Origin: Rhodopirellula sp.
GTDB taxonomy: Bacteria; Planctomycetota; Planctomycetia; Pirellulales; Pirellulaceae
Direction: 5' to 3'
Assembly: GCA_002701385.1 (NCBI GenBank)
Contig: NZVD01000057.1
Location: 276,608 to 340,607, forward strand
Length of the DNA stretch: 64,000 nucleotides
A program made the translations under genes and the position numbers. A model generated the notes under the pieces. The model did not search any database and had not been told where the DNA came from. It saw nothing but the letters and a program-made list of their open reading frames with translations. Each line of letters starts with the position of its first letter. Position 1 is the first letter of the stretch. Below, piece by piece: positions 1 to 10,241 of the stretch.

Positions 1-21
1 TTACTGTTGTTGTCTGATCGT

Positions 22-1209
22 TCACGATGGGTCATCCTGAGATTTCAAATAGGCGGCCGTCGCTTCCTGATAAACTGCCTGGATCGATACGTCATGTGTT
101 TCACTGATTATCCGGCAGGCTTCATATTCCGGTGAAAATCTTTGCTCACCATCGGGAAGCGTTGCCAGCTTACCCTCAATTTTTCCCCAAAGTGTCTCCA
201 CTTGATGAGCTTCTCGTGGAAGCACATGACGACTGGCAAGCCATTTACGAATGCCGATAGTTGAAGTTTGTTTGAATAGAATCTTTTCAAGTCGTTTGAC
301 GTCTGCCGCATAACACAAAACTGTCAGCTTCACGCCGGGACGGTTTTTTTTCATCTGGATGGATGAGGAGTAGACATCGAGAGCCCCAGCTTCGCCCAGC
401 AATTCTGCACAGTGTCCGATGATTTCTCCGGACGTATCGTCCAGATTTGTTTCCAATACCCAAATCTGATCGGCCACCGAGGCTTCATCCACTTGCCCGA
501 CAAGCAGCCGCAAAATATTGCCCTGTGTTTCGAGATCCTTGTCACCAGCTCCATACCCGATCGTCTCAATCTGCATCGGTGGTAAGTATCCGAATTGATC
601 AACGATGGTCGAGGCGATCGCCGCGCCGGTAGGCGTCGTCAGTTCACACTCCACATCGCTGGGAGCAATCGGAATTCCCTTTAACAGCTCCGCCGTGGCA
701 GGCGCCGGAATGCTCACTCGACCGTGAGCAATTTTGACAAAGCCGTGCCCGGTTGGAATAGGGGAACATTCAATCCGTTCGACGCCGAGCAAATCCCATC
801 CAATTGCACTTCCTACAATATCTGCAATCGAATCCACTGCTCCGACTTCATGAAAATGTACTTTCCTCAAAGTGGACCCATGAACATGTGCCTCGGCTTC
901 TCCAAGTCGCGTGAAAATTCGCTTGGCAAGCTCTTTCTGGGAAGGGGTGATGACATCACTTGCATCGATCATATCTGTGATGTGATGCAAATGACGATGG
1001 GCATGCTCCGGCTCATGCTCGACCGTCACACTGGTAGCTCGAAAGCCCCTCTTCTTGACCTCGGTGGCCACCAGACGACAATCGGGCAAGCCAAGCGAGT
1101 CAATTCCGGCCTGAATCGCTGACAGGTCCACACCAGCATCCACCAATGCGCCCAGTGTCATGTCTCCAGAAATACCACTCATACAGTCCAGATAAGCGAT
1201 CTTCATCAT
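22..1209 (-). CDS. larC: LarC, nickel-pincer cofactor biosynthesis protein
   Basis: This 395-residue protein begins with the typical LarC signature (YLDCMSGISGDM). It matches the LarC (formerly DUF111) family over its full length. In characterised systems LarC inserts nickel into the pyridinium bis-thiocarboxylate cofactor of lactate racemase and related enzymes. A histidine-rich stretch lies at about residues 66-76 (EHEPEHAHRHLHH), as expected for a nickel protein. LarC1 and LarC2 are one uninterrupted frame here, with no programmed frameshift. Two ATGs in tandem (1209 and 1206) can serve as start, and a GAGA-type site lies just upstream. It is divergent from the methyltransferase gene. LarB and LarE are not in the window. 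Confidence 0.9.
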   Translation of the reverse strand: MMKIAYLDCMSGISGDMTLGALVDAGVDLSAIQAGIDSLGLPDCRLVATEVKKRGFRATSVTVEHEPEHAHRHLHHITDMIDASDVITPSQKELAKRIFTRLGEAEAHVHGSTLRKVHFHEVGAVDSIADIVGSAIGWDLLGVERIECSPIPTGHGFVKIAHGRVSIPAPATAELLKGIPIAPSDVECELTTPTGAAIASTIVDQFGYLPPMQIETIGYGAGDKDLETQGNILRLLVGQVDEASVADQIWVLETNLDDTSGEIIGHCAELLGEAGALDVYSSSIQMKKNRPGVKLTVLCYAADVKRLEKILFKQTSTIGIRKWLASRHVLPREAHQVETLWGKIEGKLATLPDGEQRFSPEYEACRIISETHDVSIQAVYQEATAAYLKSQDDPS

Positions 1210-1302
1210 GTCTCTTTCATCTGTTGATTAGTCAGTTCAATCCCTGTCGTTTGTCGGGACCTCTTCAATATACCTTAGGGGATGCATGGTAGAATACGCC
1301 CT

Positions 1303-2115
1303 ATGGCGAAGTATAAAAACAGACCTCAGTGGCAGCTACCCAAAGGGGTTTCCCACGGCCTCTGGGATTACACCCAATCGAATTCCATTGCAGACGATTA
1401 CGACGAATACTTCTCCTACACGAGTCTATTTGAGTTAGATCAGGGACTGGTACTGGAAACGCTCGCGCAAGTAGGAAAGCCAAACGATCTGGTCGCTGAC
1501 CTGGGCTGTGGAACTGGGCGAGCTTTGGTCCCCGTCGTGGAAGCAGGCTATCGCGGTCTGGCCATTGATCTTTCCTGGCCGATGTTACAGTTGGTGCAAC
1601 AGAAAGCTCAGCAACAGAATTTGAACATCCAGTGCCTACGAACGAACCTGGTCGAGATGAACGGATTGGCTGAAAATTCGGTGGACCATTGTATTTGTCT
1701 GTTTAGTACGTTGGGCATGATCTCCGGCAAAGACAATCGTCAGGCAACGTTACAGCACATTGCCCGCATTATGAAACCTAGTGGAAGATTCATTCTTCAC
1801 GTCCACAATTACTGGTACAACCTTTACGATCCAGGAGGTCCGAAATGGCTTATTCGCAACTGGCTTCAAAGTTTGTTTACCAAAAACGTTCAACGGGGAG
1901 ATCGCCAGTTTAGCTATCGAGGCGTGCCCAATATGTTCTTACATGTGTTTCGATACCGTGAGATTAAGCGGGCATTAAAGTCTGCAGGTTTATCGATTGA
2001 ACGAACCGTGCCGCTGCATGCTCAACGTCAAAAGCCACTATGCAATCCATGGTTGTTCAGAGATCTACGGGCCAATGGCTGGATATTCTCAATTCGTCAT
2101 CATGGTCACCCATAG
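1303..2115 (+). CDS. class I SAM-dependent methyltransferase
   Basis: The 270-residue protein carries the SAM-binding motif I near residues 64-72 (VADLGCGTG). The acidic end of strand 2 follows (AIDLS), and a motif IV-like stretch (HCICLFSTLGMI) comes later, so the fold is a class I methyltransferase. The substrate cannot be told from sequence. An in-frame ATG at 1282 would add seven residues, but its only purine-rich stretch lies too close. I prefer 1303, although neither start has a strong ribosome-binding site. It is divergent from larC and is followed by a 271-base spacer holding the GAPDH promoter. Confidence 0.8.
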   Translation: MAKYKNRPQWQLPKGVSHGLWDYTQSNSIADDYDEYFSYTSLFELDQGLVLETLAQVGKPNDLVADLGCGTGRALVPVVEAGYRGLAIDLSWPMLQLVQQKAQQQNLNIQCLRTNLVEMNGLAENSVDHCICLFSTLGMISGKDNRQATLQHIARIMKPSGRFILHVHNYWYNLYDPGGPKWLIRNWLQSLFTKNVQRGDRQFSYRGVPNMFLHVFRYREIKRALKSAGLSIERTVPLHAQRQKPLCNPWLFRDLRANGWIFSIRHHGHP

Positions 2116-2236
2116 AAGTTGGGCCCGATGGGCCCCGAATCGAGCCTCATAATTTACCTCGATGGCACAACCGGTATGAGTTGGGGGCCTGTTGTTTCTC
2201 ACGATCGATGAGTTGGGCAATCTTGGTTTTAGCCCG

Positions 2237-3412
<1,176 letters not shown>

Positions 3413-3443
3413 TTTCAAGTTATCGCCAAACCAAGGTATAACT

Positions 3444-3477
3444 AACCGCAGAGGTCACAAGCCTCTGCGGTTTTTTT
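3444..3477 (+). terminator. rho-independent terminator of gap
   Basis: A perfect 9-base-pair stem, CCGCAGAGG (3446-3454) with CCTCTGCGG (3462-3470), encloses a 7-base loop. Seven T residues follow immediately. It lies 33 bases after the gap stop codon. Confidence 0.93.
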
Positions 3478-3518
3478 ATGCTCCTATTCATTCCAACTGT
3501 TTTTCCCTGACAGGCTCT

Positions 3519-5198
3519 ATGATTCACTTCAACGAACTCAACGCTCCCAAACCGGAACTCGACAGCGTTGCCGACCAAAGCATCGCCATCCTCGATAAGA
3601 TTCAATCCTCGCAACAAACCGAAGACGTCCTTACTTCGATGAAAGAATGGGATCAGCAACGTCGCGAGGTTGGCACTTACCTGGCGTTGGTTTATTTACG
3701 GTTCACTCAAAACACAGCTGACCTGCAGGCCAAACAGGCGAAAGATGAATCGGATGCGATGCGCCCGAAGCTTACTGAGCTGGAAAACAATATCAAAAAA
3801 GCTCTGGTACAACATCCATGCCGTCAGGAATTGGAACAGCAAATAGGTTCTCAGATGTTTAGTCTTTGGGAATCTGAAATTCCAACGTTTGATCCGGCAA
3901 TCGCCGAAGACTTGATTGAAGAATCGGGACTGGAGTCTCAATACACCGCGCTCACCGCATCCGCAGAGTTTGAATTTAATGGTGAAACACACAACCATTC
4001 GACCATCGGGAAATATCGTGAGTATTCGGATCGGGAACTGCGTTATGGTGCTGAGAAAGTAAAGTGGCAGTGGTTTGAAGAGAATGGGGATGAGCTGGAT
4101 GACATCTACGACAAAATGGTGCAACTTCGACACGCCATGTCGCAAAAGCTAGGATTCGAGAATTATGTCGAATTAGCTTACCTCAAAATGTGTCGTGTCG
4201 ACTACGACCAGCAGGATGTTGCTCGTTATCGACAAATGGTCCGAGATCACGTGACTCCACTTGGAGAGGTAATCCGAGAACAACAAGCTCAGGCATTGGG
4301 CATTGAAAAGACAATGTACTGGGACGAAGCCGTCTACTTAAATGAAGGAAATCCACTCCCACCGGAAGATTACAATACGATGATTCGGTTGGCTCAGGAG
4401 ATGTTCGACCAGCAGGGATATGGCCTGGACGACTTTTTCCGAGTCATGACTGAAGGCGGGTATATGGATTTGCAAAGTCGGAAAGGCAAAGCCGGAGGCG
4501 GATACTGTATGTCCTTCGATACCATTGGAATGCCTTTCATTTTTGCCAACTTCAAAGGTACTCGGGCCGATGTCGAAGTCTTCACTCATGAGATGGGCCA
4601 TGCGTTTCAGGGATACATGAGTCGCAACCAACCCTGGATCGACTATCTCTGGCCGACCTACGAATCGTGCGAAATTCACTCCATGGGATTAGAGTTTTTA
4701 ACTTATCCTCAGATGGATTTATTCTTCGGGGATCGAGCGGACCAATTCCGACGAATCCATCTCTCCAGCAGTCTGATGTTTCTGCCGTATGGAGTAAGCG
4801 TCGATGAATACCAGCATCGAGTTTACGAGAAACCCAATGCGACTCGAGAGGAACGTCATACGATGTGGAAAGACATCGAACAGAGCTACATGCCATTCGT
4901 TGATTACGGAGATCTGCCCCATGCTCCCAAAGGAGCTCGTTGGCATGACAAACAACACATTTTTCGTTCTCCCTTCTACTATATTGATTACACATTAGCC
5001 CAAACCTGTGCCTTGCAATTCTGGATTCGTGCTCAACAAGACCGTGCCACCGCGATGGATGACTATGTGGCGTTGTGTAAACGTGGAGGAGAAGCACCGT
5101 TCCAGCAGTTGGTAAAAGGAGCTAATCTGATCAGCCCGTTTGAGCAGGGTTGTTTGGAAGGAGTGGTCAAGCAAAGCCGCGTCACATTGGGACTCTAA
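3519..5198 (+). CDS. M3 family oligoendopeptidase (PepF-like)
   Basis: The 559-residue protein is a zinc metallopeptidase of family M3, which cleaves short peptides in the cytoplasm. The active site HEMGH is at residues 357-361, and the likely third zinc ligand Glu385 is in the conserved CEIHSM block. No signal peptide is present. The frame is open from 3147 but that part overlaps gap and its terminator. ATG 3519 is taken as the start because the family-like sequence begins there, with a short CAGG site upstream. It lies downstream of the gap terminator, so it needs its own promoter, which I could not identify. Confidence 0.92.
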   Translation: MIHFNELNAPKPELDSVADQSIAILDKIQSSQQTEDVLTSMKEWDQQRREVGTYLALVYLRFTQNTADLQAKQAKDESDAMRPKLTELENNIKKALVQHPCRQELEQQIGSQMFSLWESEIPTFDPAIAEDLIEESGLESQYTALTASAEFEFNGETHNHSTIGKYREYSDRELRYGAEKVKWQWFEENGDELDDIYDKMVQLRHAMSQKLGFENYVELAYLKMCRVDYDQQDVARYRQMVRDHVTPLGEVIREQQAQALGIEKTMYWDEAVYLNEGNPLPPEDYNTMIRLAQEMFDQQGYGLDDFFRVMTEGGYMDLQSRKGKAGGGYCMSFDTIGMPFIFANFKGTRADVEVFTHEMGHAFQGYMSRNQPWIDYLWPTYESCEIHSMGLEFLTYPQMDLFFGDRADQFRRIHLSSSLMFLPYGVSVDEYQHRVYEKPNATREERHTMWKDIEQSYMPFVDYGDLPHAPKGARWHDKQHIFRSPFYYIDYTLAQTCALQFWIRAQQDRATAMDDYVALCKRGGEAPFQQLVKGANLISPFEQGCLEGVVKQSRVTLGL

Positions 5199-5279
5199 TA
5201 TGAAGAATCTCCGGAAATCTCGATGGCCGATACCGCCAACCGCCCAAATGTCTAAATAGTTAATTGGTTTCGTGTTTAA

Positions 5280-6548
5280 ATGGGAATGAAAGCTACAATT
5301 CGAGCATTGTTGTTGCTGACTATTTTGGTTGCCACTGCCCATGCGTGTTTATGGGATACCGATACACTCGATGAAGAAAGAAGCGATTCACCATCGGCCA
5401 TCGAATTGGTCACCGGTGCCTTTGCTCGTCATAGCGCCGCGTTTTATCGCTGGAGGATCCAGGACCGCCAGCAGAAGCTGGAGGATGGCGATGATAAGCC
5501 ATTGCATTACGATGATATCGCCGTTGCCTATGACAAACTAAAAGAGTCCGGAAAAGCGATTGAATGGATGCATAAGAAAGAAGGGGCCCATCCGGGGCTT
5601 TATGAAACCTATGCCAATCTTGGAACATTTCATATTCACAGTGGCAATTTTCCGGAGGGCATTCGCTATATCGAAAAGGCCTTGAAACTAAATCCACAGG
5701 CCCACTTCAATCGTGAGCGTCACCAGTTATATGTGGTGAAGTACTTGCAGCATCGTGTGCAGCACGGGCAACTGGTCAATGGAAAGCTCTTACTTCCACT
5801 GAGCAGGGACCCATATCTGGAACAGCGCAATTTCAATCGAAAGAACCATGACAATCCTGACGTTGAGCAACTTAGCATACCGGATCGGGGAATCATCAAT
5901 TTCTACACTTTCATTGCCGATGATTTGGCGGATAAGACGGGCGAAAACTACAACCCTAAATATGCCCGCATGCCAGAAGATAAAAATCAGGAAGCCATCC
6001 AAGGTATCTTGGGCATGATGCGATTCGGACATCATGACTCTGAGGTCCTTTTGGAGTGCCTATGTGACTTACTTGTCCCGCCGGGAGGTCATGGTGTTGG
6101 TAATCGCATTGCAGCCCGGGCAATGTTAAAGGCCTCCTACAGTACTGAAGATGAAGAAGCGAAAAAGATGTATTTTGACAAAGCCTGTTATGCTATCGCC
6201 GGTCAGGAAGGCGTGAAAATCGGTCCATTGGAGCGAGCTTTACGGCGTGAATTACTACAGGCAGAAAAGTACTTTGATGAGTTAGTTCAACTGGAAGCAA
6301 GCTGGGTAGAATCCGGCGTCGATGTGGAATCTGAATTTCGAAAAAAGTACTATCAAAACTCTGGTGACGAGTCCCAGTTGGCCTACTTTCCGATTGAATT
6401 TGAATCGGTCAGCACACCCGTTAAACGCCAAAATGTCTTTGGCTACTCGATCTTTGCCACCATCGCTTCCCTGATCCTAGGCTGTTCCATCGCGGCTCAT
6501 CTTCTTCCTAAATTCATGAGAAAACGACAAGGATCGAACGGTCCATAG
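5280..6548 (+). CDS. exported TPR-repeat protein with C-terminal membrane anchor
   Basis: The 422-residue protein begins with a signal-like segment (hydrophobic residues about 8-22). It contains at least one tetratricopeptide repeat around residues 108-141 (YANLGTFHIHSGNF...) and ends in a single hydrophobic segment followed by a basic tail. This predicts a protein mostly outside the cytoplasmic membrane and anchored at its C-terminus. I do not recognise a named family. TPR repeats usually mediate protein contacts. A second ATG at 5286 is possible, and neither start has a clear ribosome-binding site. The next gene also encodes an exported TPR protein. Confidence 0.75.
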   Translation: MGMKATIRALLLLTILVATAHACLWDTDTLDEERSDSPSAIELVTGAFARHSAAFYRWRIQDRQQKLEDGDDKPLHYDDIAVAYDKLKESGKAIEWMHKKEGAHPGLYETYANLGTFHIHSGNFPEGIRYIEKALKLNPQAHFNRERHQLYVVKYLQHRVQHGQLVNGKLLLPLSRDPYLEQRNFNRKNHDNPDVEQLSIPDRGIINFYTFIADDLADKTGENYNPKYARMPEDKNQEAIQGILGMMRFGHHDSEVLLECLCDLLVPPGGHGVGNRIAARAMLKASYSTEDEEAKKMYFDKACYAIAGQEGVKIGPLERALRRELLQAEKYFDELVQLEASWVESGVDVESEFRKKYYQNSGDESQLAYFPIEFESVSTPVKRQNVFGYSIFATIASLILGCSIAAHLLPKFMRKRQGSNGP

Positions 6549-6606
6549 AGATAAATTCATATTTACCCGCGTGCGTCCAAACTTCTATACTTGCCAATGA
6601 CTAGGC

Positions 6607-6629
6607 ATGACAGGCAATTGTCATAGCCT
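6607..6629 (+). repeat. short hairpin element, copy 1
   Basis: ATGACA (6607-6612) and TGTCAT (6619-6624) form a hairpin around GGCAAT, extended by flanking GGC/GCC. The motif TGACAGGCAAT (6608-6618) followed by GCCTC recurs at 8608-8618. Each copy sits a few dozen bases upstream of a gene start. Confidence 0.4.
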
Positions 6630-6666
6630 CTTATTCACCACCTCATTTTGTGTAGAGTCTATCAGG

Positions 6667-8604
6667 ATGAAAATCCAGCCTGCCCAATCCGTTGTTGCAC
6701 GGAGTGTCTTGACCCTGATTTTTACTATCAGCCTCGGCGTTTCCCTGATCGCTCAGGACGCGTCAGAGGAGCCGACTGAGTCTGTCCTCAAGGAGGAGAC
6801 CACTGCGGAGGAATCAGCCGATACGGGAAATACAGAGCCCAAGGAATTTACTCCACCAGCGATTACTCTTGGAAGTGCCGCAAGTGAAACTCCTGGTGAA
6901 TTCACTTTCAAACCATCGACATTTGAAACTCTGACTCCAGGTGTATCCACCTCTGCTGAGGTTTTGGAAAAGCTAGGAGACTCTAGAGCCACCATCGAAA
7001 CTAACGGCAGTCAGGTCCTGGTTTACTCCATGGAACCATATGACCGAGTTGGTATTGTCATTAAGGAAGATGTTGCGGAATCAATTCATCTGCACTTCAA
7101 ACAATCAACCGAATTAAAACAACTCGTCACTGAGATGGGACTAACCGAGAACGCCGCCGTCACTCAGGCCACCTCCTCCAACAAGGCCTTCCTGTTGATC
7201 TGGCCAGAGCAGGGCGTCACGTTCCACTTCAAACGCAACGAAGAATCGGTCGATTTAGTTTCCCGGATTTCATTTACCACTATTCAGGCTTCAGCCTATC
7301 TGGAACGTGGAACGAATCGTCAGTGGTTTGATTTTGCGGGAGCACTTTCCGATGCCCGTGCAGTGCAGGCACTTCAGCCAATGCAGCACGACGCATTCAT
7401 TCTGGAAGCCCAAGTCCAACAACGGATGGGCAATGTGAAAGCCGCCAATGCCGCTCTGGAGAAAGCCGTCGAACTGTCACCCGGCAATACAGAATTACTG
7501 TTGATGCAGGCAGGATTGACTGGATTCGTTAAAGATACTTCAACCATGCTTCAGCGAGTCCGTGCCATCCGAAACAATACTCGGCTCGACCCACTCGTCC
7601 GATCTCGGGCAGCTTATATGATGGGGCAACTGCTGGCTAATGCCGACACACCGGATTACAAACAGGCCATGATTCATCATTCCGAATCCATTCAGCGTGC
7701 ACGCGAAATGATGGAAGACGATGATTTACAAATCCAGTACGATGCCATTCGACTTGTTATTGACGGACATCTGGCAGTCGCTAGTGACATCGCTCATGGC
7801 ACATTCGCTGACGAAGAGAAAGTCTCAGTAGTTCCGCGGTGGGCAAATATCGCCTGGGAATTGACAGACCATTTGCTACAGAATGACTACCACGACAGCA
7901 CGCTGGGACTGGAAGTTTGCCGCCGTTCTCTGGCAGCGTTGGCGTTACTCGATGAAGGCGTCGATTTAGCTCCGTGGATTGACCGAGTCGACCAGCTTTC
8001 CGCCGAGTTACAGCAAACAGACGGAGCATCTCCAGAGTATCTGGAGCGTATTAAGTGGGATTGGGCGTTGTCTCTGGCTCACGGCACTGAAGCAGCTCGA
8101 AAAGGAAAAGATGGTGATCGGGTACAGCAACTGGGAATGGAGTCTTATCAGTTGTTTCAACAATTTCTCAAAGTGGAAACCGTCTCGCCGCAATGGGAAA
8201 ATGCTCAGACGCATGCTGCTATGGGAGCTCTGTGTTATACGTTGGGTAGTGTCAAAGCCATTGACAACCAAAACCACGAGGAAGCCTGCCAATGGTACGA
8301 TCGGGCCGTGGAGTATCTTACCTCAGAGAATGTCGAAAAATACACCCGTGGCATGGGATGGCACGGTGAACGCATGGTAAGCATGGGACTTTCCTACTGG
8401 AAGGAAGGGAATCGCCCTAAAGGACTAAATCTCACCAAACGCGGAATTCAGTGGATCGAACGAGCGGTGCAGTTACAGGAATTCTCTAATCAAAATCTCA
8501 AGATTCCGTACAACAATTTGGCAATCATGTATCGAGCTTTAGGCCAGCCCCAAGAGGCAGGAAAAATATCGGATGCTGCTGAGGCTCTGTCCAAGCAACG
8601 CTAA
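6667..8604 (+). CDS. exported TPR-repeat protein
   Basis: The 645-residue product has an N-terminal signal peptide (hydrophobic residues about 12-29). An acidic, Ser/Thr-rich linker follows, then a domain of about 150 residues with no recognised family. The rest contains helical repeats of TPR type, for example the segment around 'RMGNVKAANAALEKAVELSP' and the C-terminal 'NNLAIMYRALGQPQEAGKI'. It is probably periplasmic or membrane-associated. The frame is open from 6607. ATG 6667 is chosen because the signal peptide starts there, although no strong ribosome-binding site is seen. Function is unknown. Confidence 0.75.
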   Translation: MKIQPAQSVVARSVLTLIFTISLGVSLIAQDASEEPTESVLKEETTAEESADTGNTEPKEFTPPAITLGSAASETPGEFTFKPSTFETLTPGVSTSAEVLEKLGDSRATIETNGSQVLVYSMEPYDRVGIVIKEDVAESIHLHFKQSTELKQLVTEMGLTENAAVTQATSSNKAFLLIWPEQGVTFHFKRNEESVDLVSRISFTTIQASAYLERGTNRQWFDFAGALSDARAVQALQPMQHDAFILEAQVQQRMGNVKAANAALEKAVELSPGNTELLLMQAGLTGFVKDTSTMLQRVRAIRNNTRLDPLVRSRAAYMMGQLLANADTPDYKQAMIHHSESIQRAREMMEDDDLQIQYDAIRLVIDGHLAVASDIAHGTFADEEKVSVVPRWANIAWELTDHLLQNDYHDSTLGLEVCRRSLAALALLDEGVDLAPWIDRVDQLSAELQQTDGASPEYLERIKWDWALSLAHGTEAARKGKDGDRVQQLGMESYQLFQQFLKVETVSPQWENAQTHAAMGALCYTLGSVKAIDNQNHEEACQWYDRAVEYLTSENVEKYTRGMGWHGERMVSMGLSYWKEGNRPKGLNLTKRGIQWIERAVQLQEFSNQNLKIPYNNLAIMYRALGQPQEAGKISDAAEALSKQR

Positions 8605-8607
8605 TCG

Positions 8608-8634
8608 TGACAGGCAATGCCAGGCCTCATTAAG
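8608..8634 (+). repeat. short repeat element, copy 2
   Basis: TGACAGGCAAT (8608-8618) followed by GGCCTCATT repeats the element at 6608-6618. It lies between the TPR gene stop and the fxsA start at 8647. A third partial match (TGACAGGC at 3508-3515) lies just before the pepF-like start. Confidence 0.35.
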
Positions 8635-8646
8635 AAGTAATAAACC

Positions 8647-9114
8647 ATGGGAATTCTCTTTGTTCTGTTTGTCGCGATGACGCTCACAGAACTCTATCTC
8701 ATCATCGAAGTGAGCGGAGCATTTGGCTGGGATTTTACGATCGGGTGGTCGATCCTTACTGGTTTAGCGGGTAGTTGGCTAGCAAAACAGGAAGGCCGTC
8801 GAACGATGGCCAGTATTCAGCAAAAGATGGCCCAGATGGCGATGCCCGGGCAGGAAATGGCGGACGCTTTATTGATTGTGATTTCCGGAGCTCTGTTAAT
8901 CACACCAGGGTTCTTAACCGATATCATCGGATTTACAATCTTAATTCCGGTGACACGGTCTTTATACCGCCGAGGAATTAGCCGTTGGTTTAAATCTAGA
9001 ATTCGCGTGAATGAGTTTTATCAACAGGTTCCGCGGGGATTCGATCAGGTAGATGCATCTGCCCCGGACGTCGATCCTTGGGAAGATATTGTCGAAGGCA
9101 AATTAGAAGAATAA
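8647..9114 (+). CDS. fxsA: FxsA family membrane protein
   Basis: This 155-residue protein fits the FxsA family, small cytoplasmic membrane proteins. The founding member in E. coli lessens F-exclusion of phage T7, but the general role is unclear. Hydrophobic segments lie near residues 2-22, 28-45 and 72-105. The last contains the family-typical stretch GALLITPGFLTDIIGF. A hydrophilic acidic tail follows. The gene follows the TPR gene by 42 bases and may be cotranscribed with it. It converges on the MnmE-like gene. Confidence 0.87.
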   Translation: MGILFVLFVAMTLTELYLIIEVSGAFGWDFTIGWSILTGLAGSWLAKQEGRRTMASIQQKMAQMAMPGQEMADALLIVISGALLITPGFLTDIIGFTILIPVTRSLYRRGISRWFKSRIRVNEFYQQVPRGFDQVDASAPDVDPWEDIVEGKLEE

Positions 9115-9158
9115 GCACCAGCTCTTCTCAAGCTCAAACTGTCTAATTGTCCAAATGG

Positions 9159-10241
9159 TTAAATGGAAATCTCTCGCATTTTCGTTTCCATCGCTTCAGA
9201 AAAAAGCACCTTGAAGTCCGGGTTACCAAACCCGGGGACGAGTGTTTCAAGGATGAGTTCCAGCAAGGAATCAATACCTGCTGAAGTCTGAGCAGAAACG
9301 ACCAACTGAGCCCAATCAGGCACTTCCGTTGTTAGATCGGCTTTATTGCCGATCACCAACATTTGTTGATGAGGAATCTGTTCAATCCGGCCCGCCTCCC
9401 AGGGATCTGTCAGATCATGAATCCAAAGTACCAGATCTGCCTGGCTCAACTGGCCCTTTGCCATTTCGACTCCCGCGACTTCGACCGCATCCTCTCCCTG
9501 ACGTAAGCCAGCGGTATCGACAAATTCGACCGGCCATCCGTGAATCACGGTCTGAGCTCGCAATACATCCCGAGTCGTACCTGGTTGCTGGTTTACAATC
9601 GCTCGTTGATATCCAACCAATTGATTCATCAAGCTGCTTTTCCCGGCATTGGGTTTTCCTGCAATCACGACATTCCAGGGTTCGATTAAATGACGTCCTC
9701 GCTGACTGGCTCCTTCGTAGGGCTGAAGTATTTGACGGACTTCCTGCGTTTGCCCAGCCTCTTTCAATTTGGCAACTTGCTGCAATATCTGCTCGACTTC
9801 ACCCTGGACATGTTCCATAACGAGCTGAGTGGCCAGAGTGGTGGTGGTTTGTGGTAATAACTGCTCGGCCTGTTTCCAATAAGGCAACTCTGCACCGAAT
9901 TGCAATTGATCGAGTTCCTTCCAATTCAATTGGTGAGCGCCAGACTTTACCAAAGAAGCAGCCACGGCTTCGACAGCGACCATCCCTCCGTGACAGTGAA
10001 TTTCCAGCTGATGATCCGCAACACGCGAAACTACCAATTCCTCAAACGTACCATCCGGATGAATCCACTTGCCAAAGACAATACGCCTAAGAGGGTAGTC
10101 GGTCAGCGTTTTGTTGCCAAGTGGCTGAAAGTAAGAGGAAACAACCTCCGCCGCCGGTTCGCCTACAAGTACTAGAGTTGCAATTGCGGATCGACCGACA
10201 GGAGTAACCTGAGCGAAACTTAGGGAACCGCCACTGCTCAT
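9159..10241 (-). CDS. MnmE-like (TrmE-type) GTPase lacking the C-terminal Cys motif
   Basis: The 360-residue protein resembles the tRNA-modification GTPase MnmE but is about 90 residues shorter. The N-terminal part keeps a TPVGRSAIA-type start and an EIHCHGG block. The GTPase motifs are G1 GKPNAGKSS (195-203), GTTRD (221-225), DTAG (242-245), NKAD (299-302) and G5 SAQ (316-318). It ends in MREISI, so the C-terminal Cys-x-Gly-Lys motif required for tRNA uridine modification is absent and the helical domain is short. ATG 10241 overlaps the coaX stop as ATGA, suggesting translational coupling. A GTG at 10250 is an alternative start. It may have a role other than canonical U34 modification. Confidence 0.8.
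   Translation of the reverse strand: MSSGGSLSFAQVTPVGRSAIATLVLVGEPAAEVVSSYFQPLGNKTLTDYPLRRIVFGKWIHPDGTFEELVVSRVADHQLEIHCHGGMVAVEAVAASLVKSGAHQLNWKELDQLQFGAELPYWKQAEQLLPQTTTTLATQLVMEHVQGEVEQILQQVAKLKEAGQTQEVRQILQPYEGASQRGRHLIEPWNVVIAGKPNAGKSSLMNQLVGYQRAIVNQQPGTTRDVLRAQTVIHGWPVEFVDTAGLRQGEDAVEVAGVEMAKGQLSQADLVLWIHDLTDPWEAGRIEQIPHQQMLVIGNKADLTTEVPDWAQLVVSAQTSAGIDSLLELILETLVPGFGNPDFKVLFSEAMETKMREISI

Noticed and set aside
724-1122. 132-codon plus-strand frame inside larC
   Set aside because: It is antisense to a well-conserved gene and has no likeness to a known protein.
1251-1274. Possible promoter TTGTCG...TATACC before the methyltransferase
   Set aside because: The spacing is only 12 bases.
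4582-5097. 171-codon minus-strand frame inside the M3 peptidase gene
   Set aside because: It is a shadow of the peptidase frame, which has the full active site.
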